Assembly: GCA_041671525.1 (NCBI GenBank)
Contig: JBAZBJ010000007.1
Coordinates: 1-64,000 of the forward strand
Reading direction: 5' to 3'
Length of the DNA stretch: 64,000 nucleotides
Source of the DNA: UBA11098 sp041671525
Lineage (GTDB): Bacteria > Patescibacteriota > Minisyncoccia > Moranbacterales > UBA2206
A program made the translations under genes and the position numbers. Position 1 is the stretch's first letter. Every line of letters begins with the position of its first letter. Below, piece by piece: positions 1 to 7,157 of this stretch. Under the pieces are notes generated by a model. That model did not search any database, was not told where the DNA came from, and worked only from the letters and a program-made list of their open reading frames with translations.

Positions 1-842
1 ATAACCCGGGCTGGGGCAACAAGACCAAAATCAACGCGGTTTATGCGGCCGGAGAGGAAAACGGAAAAAAGCAAGGCCTGCAAGACATGAAAAAGGTCGT
101 GAGCGAAGTTACCGGCCTCCAGGTCGAATACGGCGCCAGCATCAACTTTGCCGGCTTCAAGCAGTTGATCGACGCGATCGGCGGAATTGATATCACTCTG
201 GCCAACTCTTTTGATGAGGCGATGCAATTCAATGAGCCACATGTCTGCGATTCATCTTTTTTCACGGTCCCGACCGGTCAATTTGAAAATAAGACTACGA
301 AATATTTCAGCAACGACACCAAGACCTATAAAACTCGGATCACCGCCAGTTATCCACTGTGCACCGCTCCAAAAAATACCCTGGAGTGCGGCGGGAATTT
401 CAAGCTGCCGGCCGGCAAACAGACGCTGACCGGAGAACAGGCATTGTGCTATGTGCGCTCGCGCGTAACCTCCAGTGATTTTGAACGGGCCAAAAGACAA
501 CAACAGATCATCCAACTAGCCAAGGACAAATTGATGAGCGCCGGAACCCTGACGGACTTCGGAAAATTAGACGCGATTTCCGACAGTCTGGGTGACAACG
601 TCCGCAGCGATATGCAGGCATGGGAAATGAAAAGATTTTACGACCTTTATTCAAAAATGAACAGCCCGCAGGCTTATCAAAGGGTTTTGGAAAACTCGCA
701 AGAAGGCTTGCTCTACAGCCCGCAGGATTCCGGCGGCGCGGGCTACATTCTGCTGCCGATCGGCGACAATTATGATAAGATTCGTGACGTTGCCAAAAAT
801 ATTTTTACACTGCCGGCGCAATCGGACATCAATCCGAAATAA
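1..842 (+). CDS. LytR-CpsA-Psr (LCP) family protein, 5' end outside window
   Basis: The frame is open from base 3, so the gene starts before the window; 279 C-terminal residues are visible. The first internal Met is at base 87, but residues before it (KINAVYAAGEENGKKQG) already match the LCP fold. The conserved Arg/Asp cluster is present as YVRSRVTSSDFERAKRQQ, which in this family binds the pyrophosphate of a polyprenyl-linked donor. LCP enzymes are membrane-anchored and transfer wall or surface glycopolymers onto peptidoglycan or another acceptor. A glycosyltransferase gene follows, consistent with surface polymer work. The N-terminal membrane anchor is not visible here. Confidence 0.9.
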   Translation, partial: NPGWGNKTKINAVYAAGEENGKKQGLQDMKKVVSEVTGLQVEYGASINFAGFKQLIDAIGGIDITLANSFDEAMQFNEPHVCDSSFFTVPTGQFENKTTKYFSNDTKTYKTRITASYPLCTAPKNTLECGGNFKLPAGKQTLTGEQALCYVRSRVTSSDFERAKRQQQIIQLAKDKLMSAGTLTDFGKLDAISDSLGDNVRSDMQAWEMKRFYDLYSKMNSPQAYQRVLENSQEGLLYSPQDSGGAGYILLPIGDNYDKIRDVAKNIFTLPAQSDINPK

Positions 843-870
843 TAACGACTCGCGAATTGAGAGCTAATTT

Positions 871-904
871 AAAGCGAATTGGAACTAATTTCTAAATTCG
901 CTTT
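871..904. repeat. Inverted repeat between LCP and GT2 genes
   Basis: AAAGCGAATT and its exact reverse complement AATTCGCTTT are separated by 14 bases, followed by an A+T-rich stretch without a strong T run. It could be a weak terminator for the LCP gene or one of the AATTCG-type spacer repeats seen elsewhere in the window (16289-16347). Confidence 0.5.
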
Positions 905-939
905 AATTAATTAATAATTCGCTCATAATTAGCGATCTT

Positions 940-1749
940 ATGGAACTTTCCATCATCATCACAAGCTACCGAAATCCGGAACTGCTCAAGGTTTGCCTTG
1001 ATTCGATCAAGGCAAATTACACCGGCCATGATTTTGAAATGATTGTCGCCGACAGCGCGACCGAAGACAAGACGGAAATGCTGATGCGCGAGGATTATCC
1101 GGAGGTCAAATTTTTGCCGTCCAAGGAAAATATCGGTTTTAGCGGCACGGTCAATAATGGTCTGACTGTCGCGACCGGAAAATATATTTTGATTTTGAAC
1201 GGCGACATCATTGTTAAAAAAGACGCCATTGAAAAAATGTTGGGCTATGTCAGCAGCCACCCGGATGTCGGCCTTGTCGGCCCGCAGCTTCTGAATTTCA
1301 ACGAAACCTTCCAGCCCTCCACCTTCCGTTTTTACACGCCCCTCACCATCCTTTATCGGCGAACTTTTCTGGGAAAATTGCCTTTTGCCAAAAAACATCT
1401 GGATAATTTTCTCATGAAGGACTTCGACCATCGCAGTGTGCGCGAGGTCGATTGGATTATGGGCTCATCGCTGATGACGAGCCGTGAAGCTTTGGAAAAA
1501 GTTGGCGCTATGGATCATCAATTTAAATTATATTTCGAAGACACGGACTGGTGCCGCAGATTTTGGGAAGCCGGCTATAAGGTGATTTATTTTCCCGCCG
1601 CGCAGATGTATCATTACCACGGCAAAGGTTCCGCCAGCAAAAATGTTTTTCAGGCGCTATTACTCAATAAACTGACCTGGATCCACATTGCCAGTGCCCT
1701 TAAATATTTCAAAAAATACGCCGGCAAAGAATTACCCAAGCATAACTAA
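940..1749 (+). CDS. Glycosyltransferase family 2
   Basis: A 269-aa protein with the GT-A nucleotide-sugar fold: start SIIITSYRNPELLKVCLDSI, an acidic DSATED stretch near residue 38, NIGFSGTVNNGL, ILNGDI in the place of the DxD metal site, and EDTDWCRRFWEAGY near residue 205. This pattern is that of rhamnosyltransferase-like or WcaE-like family 2 enzymes that add single sugars to lipid-linked or surface glycans. No membrane segment is evident. It lies about 100 bases after the LCP gene and 17 before the protease, in the same direction. The sugar donor cannot be told from sequence. Confidence 0.88.
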   Translation: MELSIIITSYRNPELLKVCLDSIKANYTGHDFEMIVADSATEDKTEMLMREDYPEVKFLPSKENIGFSGTVNNGLTVATGKYILILNGDIIVKKDAIEKMLGYVSSHPDVGLVGPQLLNFNETFQPSTFRFYTPLTILYRRTFLGKLPFAKKHLDNFLMKDFDHRSVREVDWIMGSSLMTSREALEKVGAMDHQFKLYFEDTDWCRRFWEAGYKVIYFPAAQMYHYHGKGSASKNVFQALLLNKLTWIHIASALKYFKKYAGKELPKHN

Positions 1750-1766
1750 AATTATTAAAAATATTC

Positions 1767-3065
1767 ATGGAAGAAATAAACAATCACATTGTCGAAGAAG
1801 GATTGCCTGAAAACGAAAGAAATTTTGAAAAAAACAAAAAACTCATGCATCGTTATGTGGCTTTTTTTGTGATTGTCTTTCTGATTCTGGGCAGCTTCGG
1901 GATGGGCTTTTCGCGCGGCAAACAATCCGCTGAGACCGGCAGCAAAATTGTCCCCCTGAATCAGGCGATCGTCGAAAGCAAAAATCCGACCAACAGTCAG
2001 ATTGTGGACTTCTCCTTGTTTTGGAAAGTTTGGGATTTGCTCAAGGATAAATATGTCGATAAAAATTCGCTCGACGCGCAAAAAATGATGTATGGCGCGA
2101 TCGAAGGCATGCTCAAGGCAACCGGGGATCACTATACGACTTTTTTTGATCCGGCCGCCACCAAATCATTTTCCCAGGATTTGGAGGGCAGCTTCGAGGG
2201 TATCGGCGCCGAGCTGGGGATCAAGGATAACATTCTGACCGTCATTGCGCCGCTGGACGGCTCACCATCCGCCAAGGCCGGTCTGCGGGCGGGCGACAAA
2301 ATCGTCAAGATTGGCGACCGGATAACCGCCGACGTCAGGATCGATGAGGCAGTCGATCTGATCCGCGGCAAGAAAGGCACTACCGTCACGCTGACGATCT
2401 TGCATGCCGGCGATCAAGAAACCAAAGAGATTGTGATAACTCGCGACGTCATTAATGTCAAAAGCGTCAAATTGGAATTTAAGTCGGATAATATTGCGCA
2501 CCTGAAAATTACCAAATTTGGCGACACGACTAGCAAAGAATTCAACGAGGCCGTCAATCAAATTATCGCCGCGGATACCAAAGGTATCGTTTTGGATTTG
2601 CGCAACAATCCCGGCGGCTATTTGGAAAAAGCCGTTGACCTTGCGAGTCGCCTGATTCCCAAGGGCAAAGTTGTGGTCATGGAAGAAGACAACACCGGCC
2701 AGCGCGACACGCTCTACACAACCGGCGGCGACAAGCTCAGCAACCTGCCGATCGTTGTTTTGATCAATGAAGGCTCCGCCAGCGCTTCCGAAATTTTGGC
2801 CGGCGCGCTGCGCGACAATCGCAATGTCCAACTGATCGGCAAAAAATCTTTTGGCAAGGGTTCCGTCCAAGAACTCATCAATCTGCCGCAAAACACCAGC
2901 GTCAAAATCACCGTGGCCAAATGGCTGACTCCTAACGGCGACTCTATCATGGAAAAAGGCATCAATCCGGACACGGAAGTCGATCTAAGCCTGGACGACT
3001 TCAACAATAACCGCGACCCGCAACTCGACAAGGCCCTGGAAATCATGCAGGGAATGGTAAAATAA
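1767..3065 (+). CDS. S41 family C-terminal processing peptidase (CtpA/Prc type)
   Basis: A 432-aa protease with one N-terminal membrane segment (about residues 26-46), a PDZ domain (about 125-205, starting FEGIGAELGIKD) and the S41 core. The catalytic Ser sits in GSASASE (Ser339) and the Lys in KSFGKGSVQ (Lys364); the 25-residue spacing agrees with what I recall for CtpB. It would cut non-polar C-termini of exported proteins on the outer face of the membrane. It is followed, 6 bases later and on the other strand, by the end of the recombinase gene. Confidence 0.95.
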   Translation: MEEINNHIVEEGLPENERNFEKNKKLMHRYVAFFVIVFLILGSFGMGFSRGKQSAETGSKIVPLNQAIVESKNPTNSQIVDFSLFWKVWDLLKDKYVDKNSLDAQKMMYGAIEGMLKATGDHYTTFFDPAATKSFSQDLEGSFEGIGAELGIKDNILTVIAPLDGSPSAKAGLRAGDKIVKIGDRITADVRIDEAVDLIRGKKGTTVTLTILHAGDQETKEIVITRDVINVKSVKLEFKSDNIAHLKITKFGDTTSKEFNEAVNQIIAADTKGIVLDLRNNPGGYLEKAVDLASRLIPKGKVVVMEEDNTGQRDTLYTTGGDKLSNLPIVVLINEGSASASEILAGALRDNRNVQLIGKKSFGKGSVQELINLPQNTSVKITVAKWLTPNGDSIMEKGINPDTEVDLSLDDFNNNRDPQLDKALEIMQGMVK

Positions 3066-3071
3066 AAAAGC

Positions 3072-3908
3072 CTAGTCCAACGGACTTTTAATGCTTTGCA
3101 AATTGTTTTTTGCAACTTTAGTATAAATTTGCGTCGTCTCCAGACGCGCGTGCCCCAGCAGTTCCTGGATGTAACGAATGCTGGTGCCGGCTTCCAAGAG
3201 GTGAGTAGCAAAGGAATGCCGCAGCGAATGACAGCTCGCGGCTTTTTTAATTCCGGATTTTTCCAATGCCGTTGCAAAAACTTTTTGCGCCGTCCTTTCG
3301 GTGAGCTTTCCGCCCCGGTCGCTTTCAAAAATATAATCATTAAGCGCTTTATTTTTTGCGTATTTTTCCAAGACAATCGCGACTTTTTCGGATAAAATTG
3401 TCGTCCGATCCTTGGCGCCTTTGCCTTGGCGGACAGTCAAAAGCTTGCCTCTTAAATCCAGGTCTTTCACTCTCAGATTGACCGCTTCGGAAACGCGCAG
3501 GCCGGAGGAGTACATGACTCCCAGCAATAATTTATGTTTTACATTTTGAATAGTGCCTAAAATTTGCCTTATTTCTTCCTTATTGAAAACTGTTGGCAAA
3601 TATTTGCTTTGTTTAGCGCGGGGGATAGAAAAAAAGAATTTGCGACAGAGAATCTTTTCAAAATAAAATTTCAAAGCGCTATACGCCGAATTGAGCGTGG
3701 AGCTGGAAACGCCGGAATCGGCCATTTTTTCCAAATAAGCGCGAATATCCTCAGCATTGACCGTTTTAGGATTCTTGTTTGCCAGTTTCAGTAACTGGGT
3801 GATATAATACAGATAAGATTCTACAGTGTGACGGCTGAATTTGCGCAGTTTCATTTCCTGCTTGAGCTTCAGGATTGGATCCTGACTTGGATAATAACTT
3901 TCGTTCAT
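3072..3908 (-). CDS. Tyrosine recombinase, Xer/IntI-like
   Basis: A 278-aa site-specific recombinase with an N-terminal SAM-like core-binding domain (about 10-95) and a complete catalytic set: Arg138 (GLRVSEAVNL), Lys163 (RQGKGAKDR), His227 and Arg230 (CHSLRHSFATHLL), His253 (LLGHARLETT) and Tyr262 (QIYTKV). It ends in IKSPLD. It lacks the roughly 50 extra residues that distinguish IntI integrases, so by domain content it is Xer-like. It is transcribed away from the cassette-like region beginning at 3986, which is the classic integron geometry. It may serve as chromosomal dimer resolvase, as cassette integrase, or both. Confidence 0.92.
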   Translation of the reverse strand: MNESYYPSQDPILKLKQEMKLRKFSRHTVESYLYYITQLLKLANKNPKTVNAEDIRAYLEKMADSGVSSSTLNSAYSALKFYFEKILCRKFFFSIPRAKQSKYLPTVFNKEEIRQILGTIQNVKHKLLLGVMYSSGLRVSEAVNLRVKDLDLRGKLLTVRQGKGAKDRTTILSEKVAIVLEKYAKNKALNDYIFESDRGGKLTERTAQKVFATALEKSGIKKAASCHSLRHSFATHLLEAGTSIRYIQELLGHARLETTQIYTKVAKNNLQSIKSPLD

Positions 3909-3919
3909 AAACGTTTATG
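3906..3919. promoter_or_regulatory. 14-bp palindrome over the recombinase start codon
   Basis: CATAAACGTTTATG is a perfect palindrome whose first three bases are the recombinase start codon read on the minus strand. GTTTATG repeats again at 3927-3933. It could be an autoregulatory operator or a binding site of the recombinase next to the attI-like core. Confidence 0.45.
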
Positions 3920-3985
3920 ATTTAAAGTTTATGCCAAAATTATATCTCATTTAAAACCAATAATCAACTAATTCGCATATAACTA

Positions 3986-4011
3986 GTTAGACGAAATATT
4001 TTTCCGTAACC
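3986..4011 (+). other. attI-like core site and left arm of cassette 1
   Basis: GTTAGAC (3986-3992) fits the integron core GTTRRRY except one base, and is followed by GAAATATTTTTCCGTAACC. The same core-plus-GAAATAwwTTTTT pattern recurs at 4780 and 6909. Bases 3997-4011 (TATTTTTCCGTAACC) are exactly inverted at 4572-4586, at the other end of the first gene. Confidence 0.55.
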
Positions 4012-4780
4012 TTTCTTTATTTATATTTTAAATTTAAAAATTCAATTTCTATACATATGAACACCAAAGCCTTGCTCATCGTTGATTGGGAAAAAGAATG
4101 GACTGATGCCAAGTCCGATTATTTTGTCGGCGACCTTGCTAGTGCCACGAAAAAATTAAACAAGCTAATTGCTTTCTGCCGAGCTGGCGGTTATAAAATA
4201 ATCTTCATTAAGCACGTGGAAAGTGGTTCTAAAGACGCTTTTGCTGAAAATTCAAGAAATGTTGAATTTATTGACGGTCTTGATATCAAAAAGTCCGACA
4301 CTGTTATCACCAAATATAAAATCAGTCCATTCTTTAAGACGAATTTAGACGCTAAACTGAAAGGAATAAGAAAAGTTGTCGTGGCTGGCATTTTGACCAA
4401 TCTTTGCGTTCGTAGCACTATTCAGGACGCTTACGATCGTGATTTTGAAATAGTTGTGATTAAGGATTGTTGCAAGGCTTTTGATGATGAAACCCACCGC
4501 TTTACTATAAAAGACCTCAAGGCGACTAGGGACGAAATTGAATTTTTAAATTTAAAAGAATTTATTGAGTAGGTTACGGAAAAATACATCGGCTAACAAC
4601 GCATATCTGGCTCCAAAATTTTTCATTATTATATTTTAAGGAGTGAAAAATTTTCTCGACCCAAATTTTCATCCCTTAGTTCGATGAAGGTTTAGGCGGA
4701 GATAATTAAACAAAGTATTGTCTGAAATCAAAAGTTTATCCTGCTAAGTCGGGATGAAAACTTCAGATGATGCGTAAACG
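3987..4780 (+). mobile_element. Cassette-like unit 1 (isochorismatase-like gene)
   Basis: Limits follow integron rules (cut between G and TT of each core). The unit holds one gene and a 3' palindromic site. Its two ends are reverse complements: start GTTAGAC...TATTTTTCCGTAACC, end GGTTACGGAAAAATA...GGCTAAC, 15 bp perfect plus a near-perfect core. It is clearly more AT-rich than the flanking housekeeping genes. Confidence 0.5.
4057..4572 (+). CDS. Isochorismatase-like cysteine hydrolase
   Basis: A 171-aa protein of the usual single-domain size for this family. The expected Asp-Lys-Cys triad is visible: Asp10 (LLIVDWEKEW), Lys86 (TKYKISPFF) and Cys117 (GILTNLCVRSTIQDAYDRDF). Family members hydrolyse nicotinamide, ureidomalonamide-like amides or isochorismate; the substrate here cannot be assigned, although the NLCVR form with no metal-binding DxH argues against a standard nicotinamidase. 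It is the only gene of cassette-like unit 1, ending directly on the right inverted repeat (its TAG supplies the repeat's first G). Confidence 0.85.
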   Translation: MNTKALLIVDWEKEWTDAKSDYFVGDLASATKKLNKLIAFCRAGGYKIIFIKHVESGSKDAFAENSRNVEFIDGLDIKKSDTVITKYKISPFFKTNLDAKLKGIRKVVVAGILTNLCVRSTIQDAYDRDFEIVVIKDCCKAFDDETHRFTIKDLKATRDEIEFLNLKEFIE

Positions 4781-4786
4781 TTGTGC
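4587..4786 (+). repeat. attC-like imperfect palindrome 1
   Basis: Inverse core GGCTAAC (4591-4597), outer arm GCATATCTG (4601-4609) pairing with CAGATGATGC (4764-4773, one bulge), inner arm TTTTCATCCC (4666-4675) pairing with GGGATGAAAA (4751-4760), then core GTTGTGC (4780-4786). On the left side lies a conserved hairpin, AAAATTTTTCA / TGAAAAATTTT (4615-4625, 4644-4654), shared with the copy at 6713. The arms differ in sequence between copies but stay paired. At about 200 bp it is longer than usual attC sites. The rest of the spacer up to 4933 is the left arm of unit 2 and AT-rich leader. Confidence 0.55.
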
Positions 4787-4933
4787 GAAATAAATTTTTT
4801 ATCTATACTGAAATCAAGGGTTTAGTGCGTTGATTTTGGGCGAAAATTTGATAAAATTCTTTTCGGCCCTAGCGGGCATTTAATCGGGGGGTAAATTTAT
4901 TTTTTTATTTTTTTATTTAACTTAAAAACAACT

Positions 4934-6031
4934 ATGGAAAAAATCCTAAACCAAACTTACAAAAAAGTCGTCGACGGTGTTAAAAAACACAACAAAGAAT
5001 TGGTCAAGAAAAACGACTCAATTTATTTAGCGACTGGCAAACTATTTCTCGAAATCATTGAGAACATGCCGCCTAAATTAAAACAAGCAAATGCAGAAGT
5101 TCCGCTCGAAACTATATACGATGCAGGCTACCACACTAAGACCGGCGCCATGTTTGTTTGCAACAAAGGTGCTTACCTTTTGGCTCGGACAATTAAATCC
5201 GAAAAATATTACGCTTCCGTCCATGTCGGCTTTTCAATATTCATGCCAAAGCATGGCATTGAAACTGTTGATGTTGGAATCTCTGGCGATATAACCCAAG
5301 GAGATTTTATCGTCTTGCGACCTGAGTCCGCCTGCTCCCCGTCCTTTATCGTCGGCTCACAAAGATGCAACTGTTTTGACCAATGGACGCTTGTGCGAGA
5401 ATTAGCTGCCTTTCACAATCCGATAAAGCTGCCAAAAAAAGTTACTGCTGATGAATTTGAATCATACGTATTCAACTATTTCAAGCCAAATGAAAAAAAT
5501 ATCCCAATTCCAAAAGTAAAAGGTATGGGATTTATGTTTATCCATATGGCCTCTCAAAACGGCATGGGTAGCGGAGCGAATGACCACGAATACGTAGAAG
5601 ATATGACTGCGACCGCCTACATGCGCCATCGAGGAGAATACACCGCCGAGCAGGTTCACTCCGCTTCTTTGGCTGGAGGATTTACAGCCATCGGCTTAGT
5701 TCCCGACCCACGCAAATTAAACGACTTCGCAGGTTACAAAATTCCTGGAGTTATTTTGGATTATTATGATGTAAAAAAACCTATTGTCACCCTCACAAAC
5801 AACGGCGACAAGGTTAGGGTTTTGAAGAATCAGGGATTTGATATTATGCGAATTCAGTTCGTTGGACGATCAGACATAGCTTGCGGAGTCGAGACAAAAG
5901 ATAGAACCGAAGAATTCTTGCACAACATACCTCTTGGCTTTAAAACCTCGCTAGATGAAGACCTTAAGCGAGTAAACAAGCAAATTCACGAATTCTTCTT
6001 AAAAGAGCAGAAGCTAAAAAAGAAGAAATAA
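4934..6031 (+). CDS. GTP cyclohydrolase II-like (RibA family) protein
   Basis: A 365-aa protein whose second half matches RibA. The zinc ligands Cys134, Cys145 and Cys147 keep the C-x10-C-x-C spacing of RibA (ESACSPSFIVGSQRCNCF), and LTNNGDKVRVLKNQGFDI matches the RibA substrate-binding stretch. RibA opens GTP to a formamidopyrimidine, the first step of riboflavin synthesis. Here an extra N-terminal part of about 120 residues is present, RHRGEYT stands where E. coli has RQEGRGIG, and no other riboflavin gene is nearby. The reaction may therefore differ (a GTP-derived pyrimidine for another purpose). It forms one unit with the SLOG gene 19 bases downstream. Confidence 0.8.
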   Translation: MEKILNQTYKKVVDGVKKHNKELVKKNDSIYLATGKLFLEIIENMPPKLKQANAEVPLETIYDAGYHTKTGAMFVCNKGAYLLARTIKSEKYYASVHVGFSIFMPKHGIETVDVGISGDITQGDFIVLRPESACSPSFIVGSQRCNCFDQWTLVRELAAFHNPIKLPKKVTADEFESYVFNYFKPNEKNIPIPKVKGMGFMFIHMASQNGMGSGANDHEYVEDMTATAYMRHRGEYTAEQVHSASLAGGFTAIGLVPDPRKLNDFAGYKIPGVILDYYDVKKPIVTLTNNGDKVRVLKNQGFDIMRIQFVGRSDIACGVETKDRTEEFLHNIPLGFKTSLDEDLKRVNKQIHEFFLKEQKLKKKK

Positions 6032-6050
6032 TTAATTTATTATTGAAAAT

Positions 6051-6602
6051 ATGGCTAAGTCTAATAAGGGTTACAAAATAGCAATCTTTGGAGCTGGTGA
6101 CGAGAAACTCGATAAATCAGTTTACAAAATTGCAGAAAATGTCGGACAGGAAATCGCCAGTCGCGGCCACATCCTTATTACAGGAGCTGCCAAAGGCATT
6201 AGCCGCTACGCGGCTATCGGTGCCAAAAAGAAAGGCGGCACAGTAATCGGGATTAGCCCGACTTCAAACGACAAGGAAGAAAAAGATTTTAATGTTGATT
6301 TTAAAAACAGCGACATCATAATCCACACTGGATTCGGCTACAAAGGTCGAAATGTTGTTAGTGTTCGAACGAGCGACGGAATAATCGTCGTAAACGGAAA
6401 ATTCGGAACTTTAAGCGAAGTCGCCAATGCCGAAGGCGAACAGAAACCCATAGTGGTTTTGAAAAACAGCGGAGGTTGCGCCGAAATGATGGAGGATATT
6501 TTTAAAAAGATAAATCCAAACTACGAGCTATTTGCCACCGCCAACTCCTCTAAAGAAGCCCTGGATTTAATTGAAAAAATGATAAAAAAAATAAAAAAAT
6601 AA
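6051..6602 (+). CDS. SLOG/LOG-family Rossmann protein (TIGR00725-like)
   Basis: A 183-aa protein with a Rossmann-like start (YKIAIFGAGDEKLDK), HILITGAAKGISRYAAIGAKK and GKFGTLSEVANAEGEQKP near residue 122, the position of the GGxGTxxE signature of LOG phosphoribohydrolases and DprA/SLOG nucleotide-binding proteins. The first Gly of the signature is Lys here. SLOG proteins bind or cleave nucleotides and derivatives. Its pairing with a GTP cyclohydrolase-like gene in one cassette suggests joint handling of a GTP-derived compound; this is inference. Confidence 0.8.
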   Translation: MAKSNKGYKIAIFGAGDEKLDKSVYKIAENVGQEIASRGHILITGAAKGISRYAAIGAKKKGGTVIGISPTSNDKEEKDFNVDFKNSDIIIHTGFGYKGRNVVSVRTSDGIIVVNGKFGTLSEVANAEGEQKPIVVLKNSGGCAEMMEDIFKKINPNYELFATANSSKEALDLIEKMIKKIKK

Positions 6603-6712
6603 ATTTCCCCCCGATTAAATCTTTTGCCTAAAGGCAAAAGTGAAAAGAATTTTATCAAATTTTCTTTACGATATACAAAGATTAGTTCAACTAGCAAGAG
6701 ATAAAAAATTTA

Positions 6713-6915
6713 CATCGCACAACACCGAGTATGCGGCTCCAAAATTTTTCATTTATTAGAAATAATAAGGAGTGAAAAATTTTCTCGACCCAAATTCGCT
6801 TTTCTCCGTTTGGTGGTAATTCAAAGAATAGCGCGTTAAAATAGGATTAAGCCAATTAACAAAATTAATTCAATAAATCCGAAAAGCGAACTTCGCATAC
6901 TCGGATACGTTAGCT
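6713..6915 (+). repeat. attC-like imperfect palindrome 2
   Basis: Inverse core GCACAAC (6717-6723), outer arm CCGAGTATGCG (6725-6735) perfectly pairing with CGCATACTCGG (6894-6904), conserved hairpin AAAATTTTTCA / TGAAAAATTTT (6741-6751, 6773-6783), inner arm TTCGCTTTTC (6795-6804) pairing with GAAAAGCGAA (6881-6890), and core GTTAGCT (6909-6915) followed by GAAATAAATTTTT. Compared with the site at 4587, the hairpin block is nearly identical while arms have changed with pairing kept. The spacer 6603-6712 is the right arm of unit 2. Confidence 0.55.
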
Positions 6916-6929
6916 GAAATAAATTTTTG

Positions 6930-6952
6930 AATAGTGGACAAATTCCACTATT
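6930..6952. promoter_or_regulatory. Operator-like inverted repeat upstream of the Fic module
   Basis: AATAGTGGA and TCCACTATT are perfect inverted 9-mers separated by CAAAT, directly before a possible -10 box TATGCT (6953-6958) and 17 bases before the small gene. This is the place where toxin-antitoxin operons usually carry their autoregulatory operator. Confidence 0.45.
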
Positions 6953-6969
6953 TATGCTAGGATTTACAT

Positions 6970-7146
6970 ATGTCAAAGCAACAAATGATCAAAATTTTAA
7001 AGATTTTCCAGAAATCTCCAGCCAAAAGCAAAATGCGCCGGGACTATTTCAGCGTGTTCGCAAGCAAAATGATTTATCGGACGACCAAAAGCGAAAATCC
7101 CGAAGTGACAAAAAAAATGGTAGCAACAGTCTTACATAAGGCATAA
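6970..7146 (+). CDS. Small protein, candidate Fic antitoxin
   Basis: 58 aa, basic, beginning MSKQQMIKILKIFQ and ending VTKKMVATVLHKA. It lies 11 bases before the Fic gene in the same direction, the position and size of class I Fic antitoxins (VbhA type). It contains TTKSEN, which fits the inhibitory pattern (S/T)xxxE(G/N), followed by PEV. The motif is short and could occur by chance. A competing frame over the same bases (6927-7139) lacks any such support. The possible -10 box places the start codon within a few bases of the transcript start. Confidence 0.5.
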   Translation: MSKQQMIKILKIFQKSPAKSKMRRDYFSVFASKMIYRTTKSENPEVTKKMVATVLHKA

Positions 7147-7157
7147 CTTCACGCAGC

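Larger units (their letters stand above)
4781..6909 (+). mobile_element. Cassette-like unit 2 (RibA-like plus SLOG genes)
   Basis: Starts with GTTGTGC (4780) and ends with its exact complement GCACAAC (6717-6723) followed by the second palindromic site. Inverted similarity continues far inside: TAAATTTTTTATCT (4791-4804) against AGATAAAAAATTTA (6699-6712), GAAAATTTGATAAAATTCTT (4842-4861) against a near match at 6646-6665, and TTTAATCGGGGGG (4879-4891) against 6607-6619. Two genes are carried head to tail. Confidence 0.5.

Noticed and set aside
3072..3908. Classical IntI integrase
   Set aside because: Size and motif spacing fit Xer; the IntI-specific helical insertion between the Lys and His-x-x-Arg motifs is absent. 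Integron function is therefore only proposed from the sites.
4790..4930. Riboswitch ahead of the RibA-like gene
   Set aside because: The structured-looking stretch is explained by the cassette arm inverted at 6600-6723; no FMN aptamer blocks are present.
4934..6031. Plain riboflavin gene ribA
   Set aside because: The zinc site fits, but the extra N-domain, the altered RQEGRGIG region and lack of any other rib gene make the simple assignment unsafe.
6927..7139. 70-aa frame upstream of fic
   Set aside because: It overlaps the promoter and operator and lacks any motif; the 58-aa frame 6970-7146 in another phase fits better.
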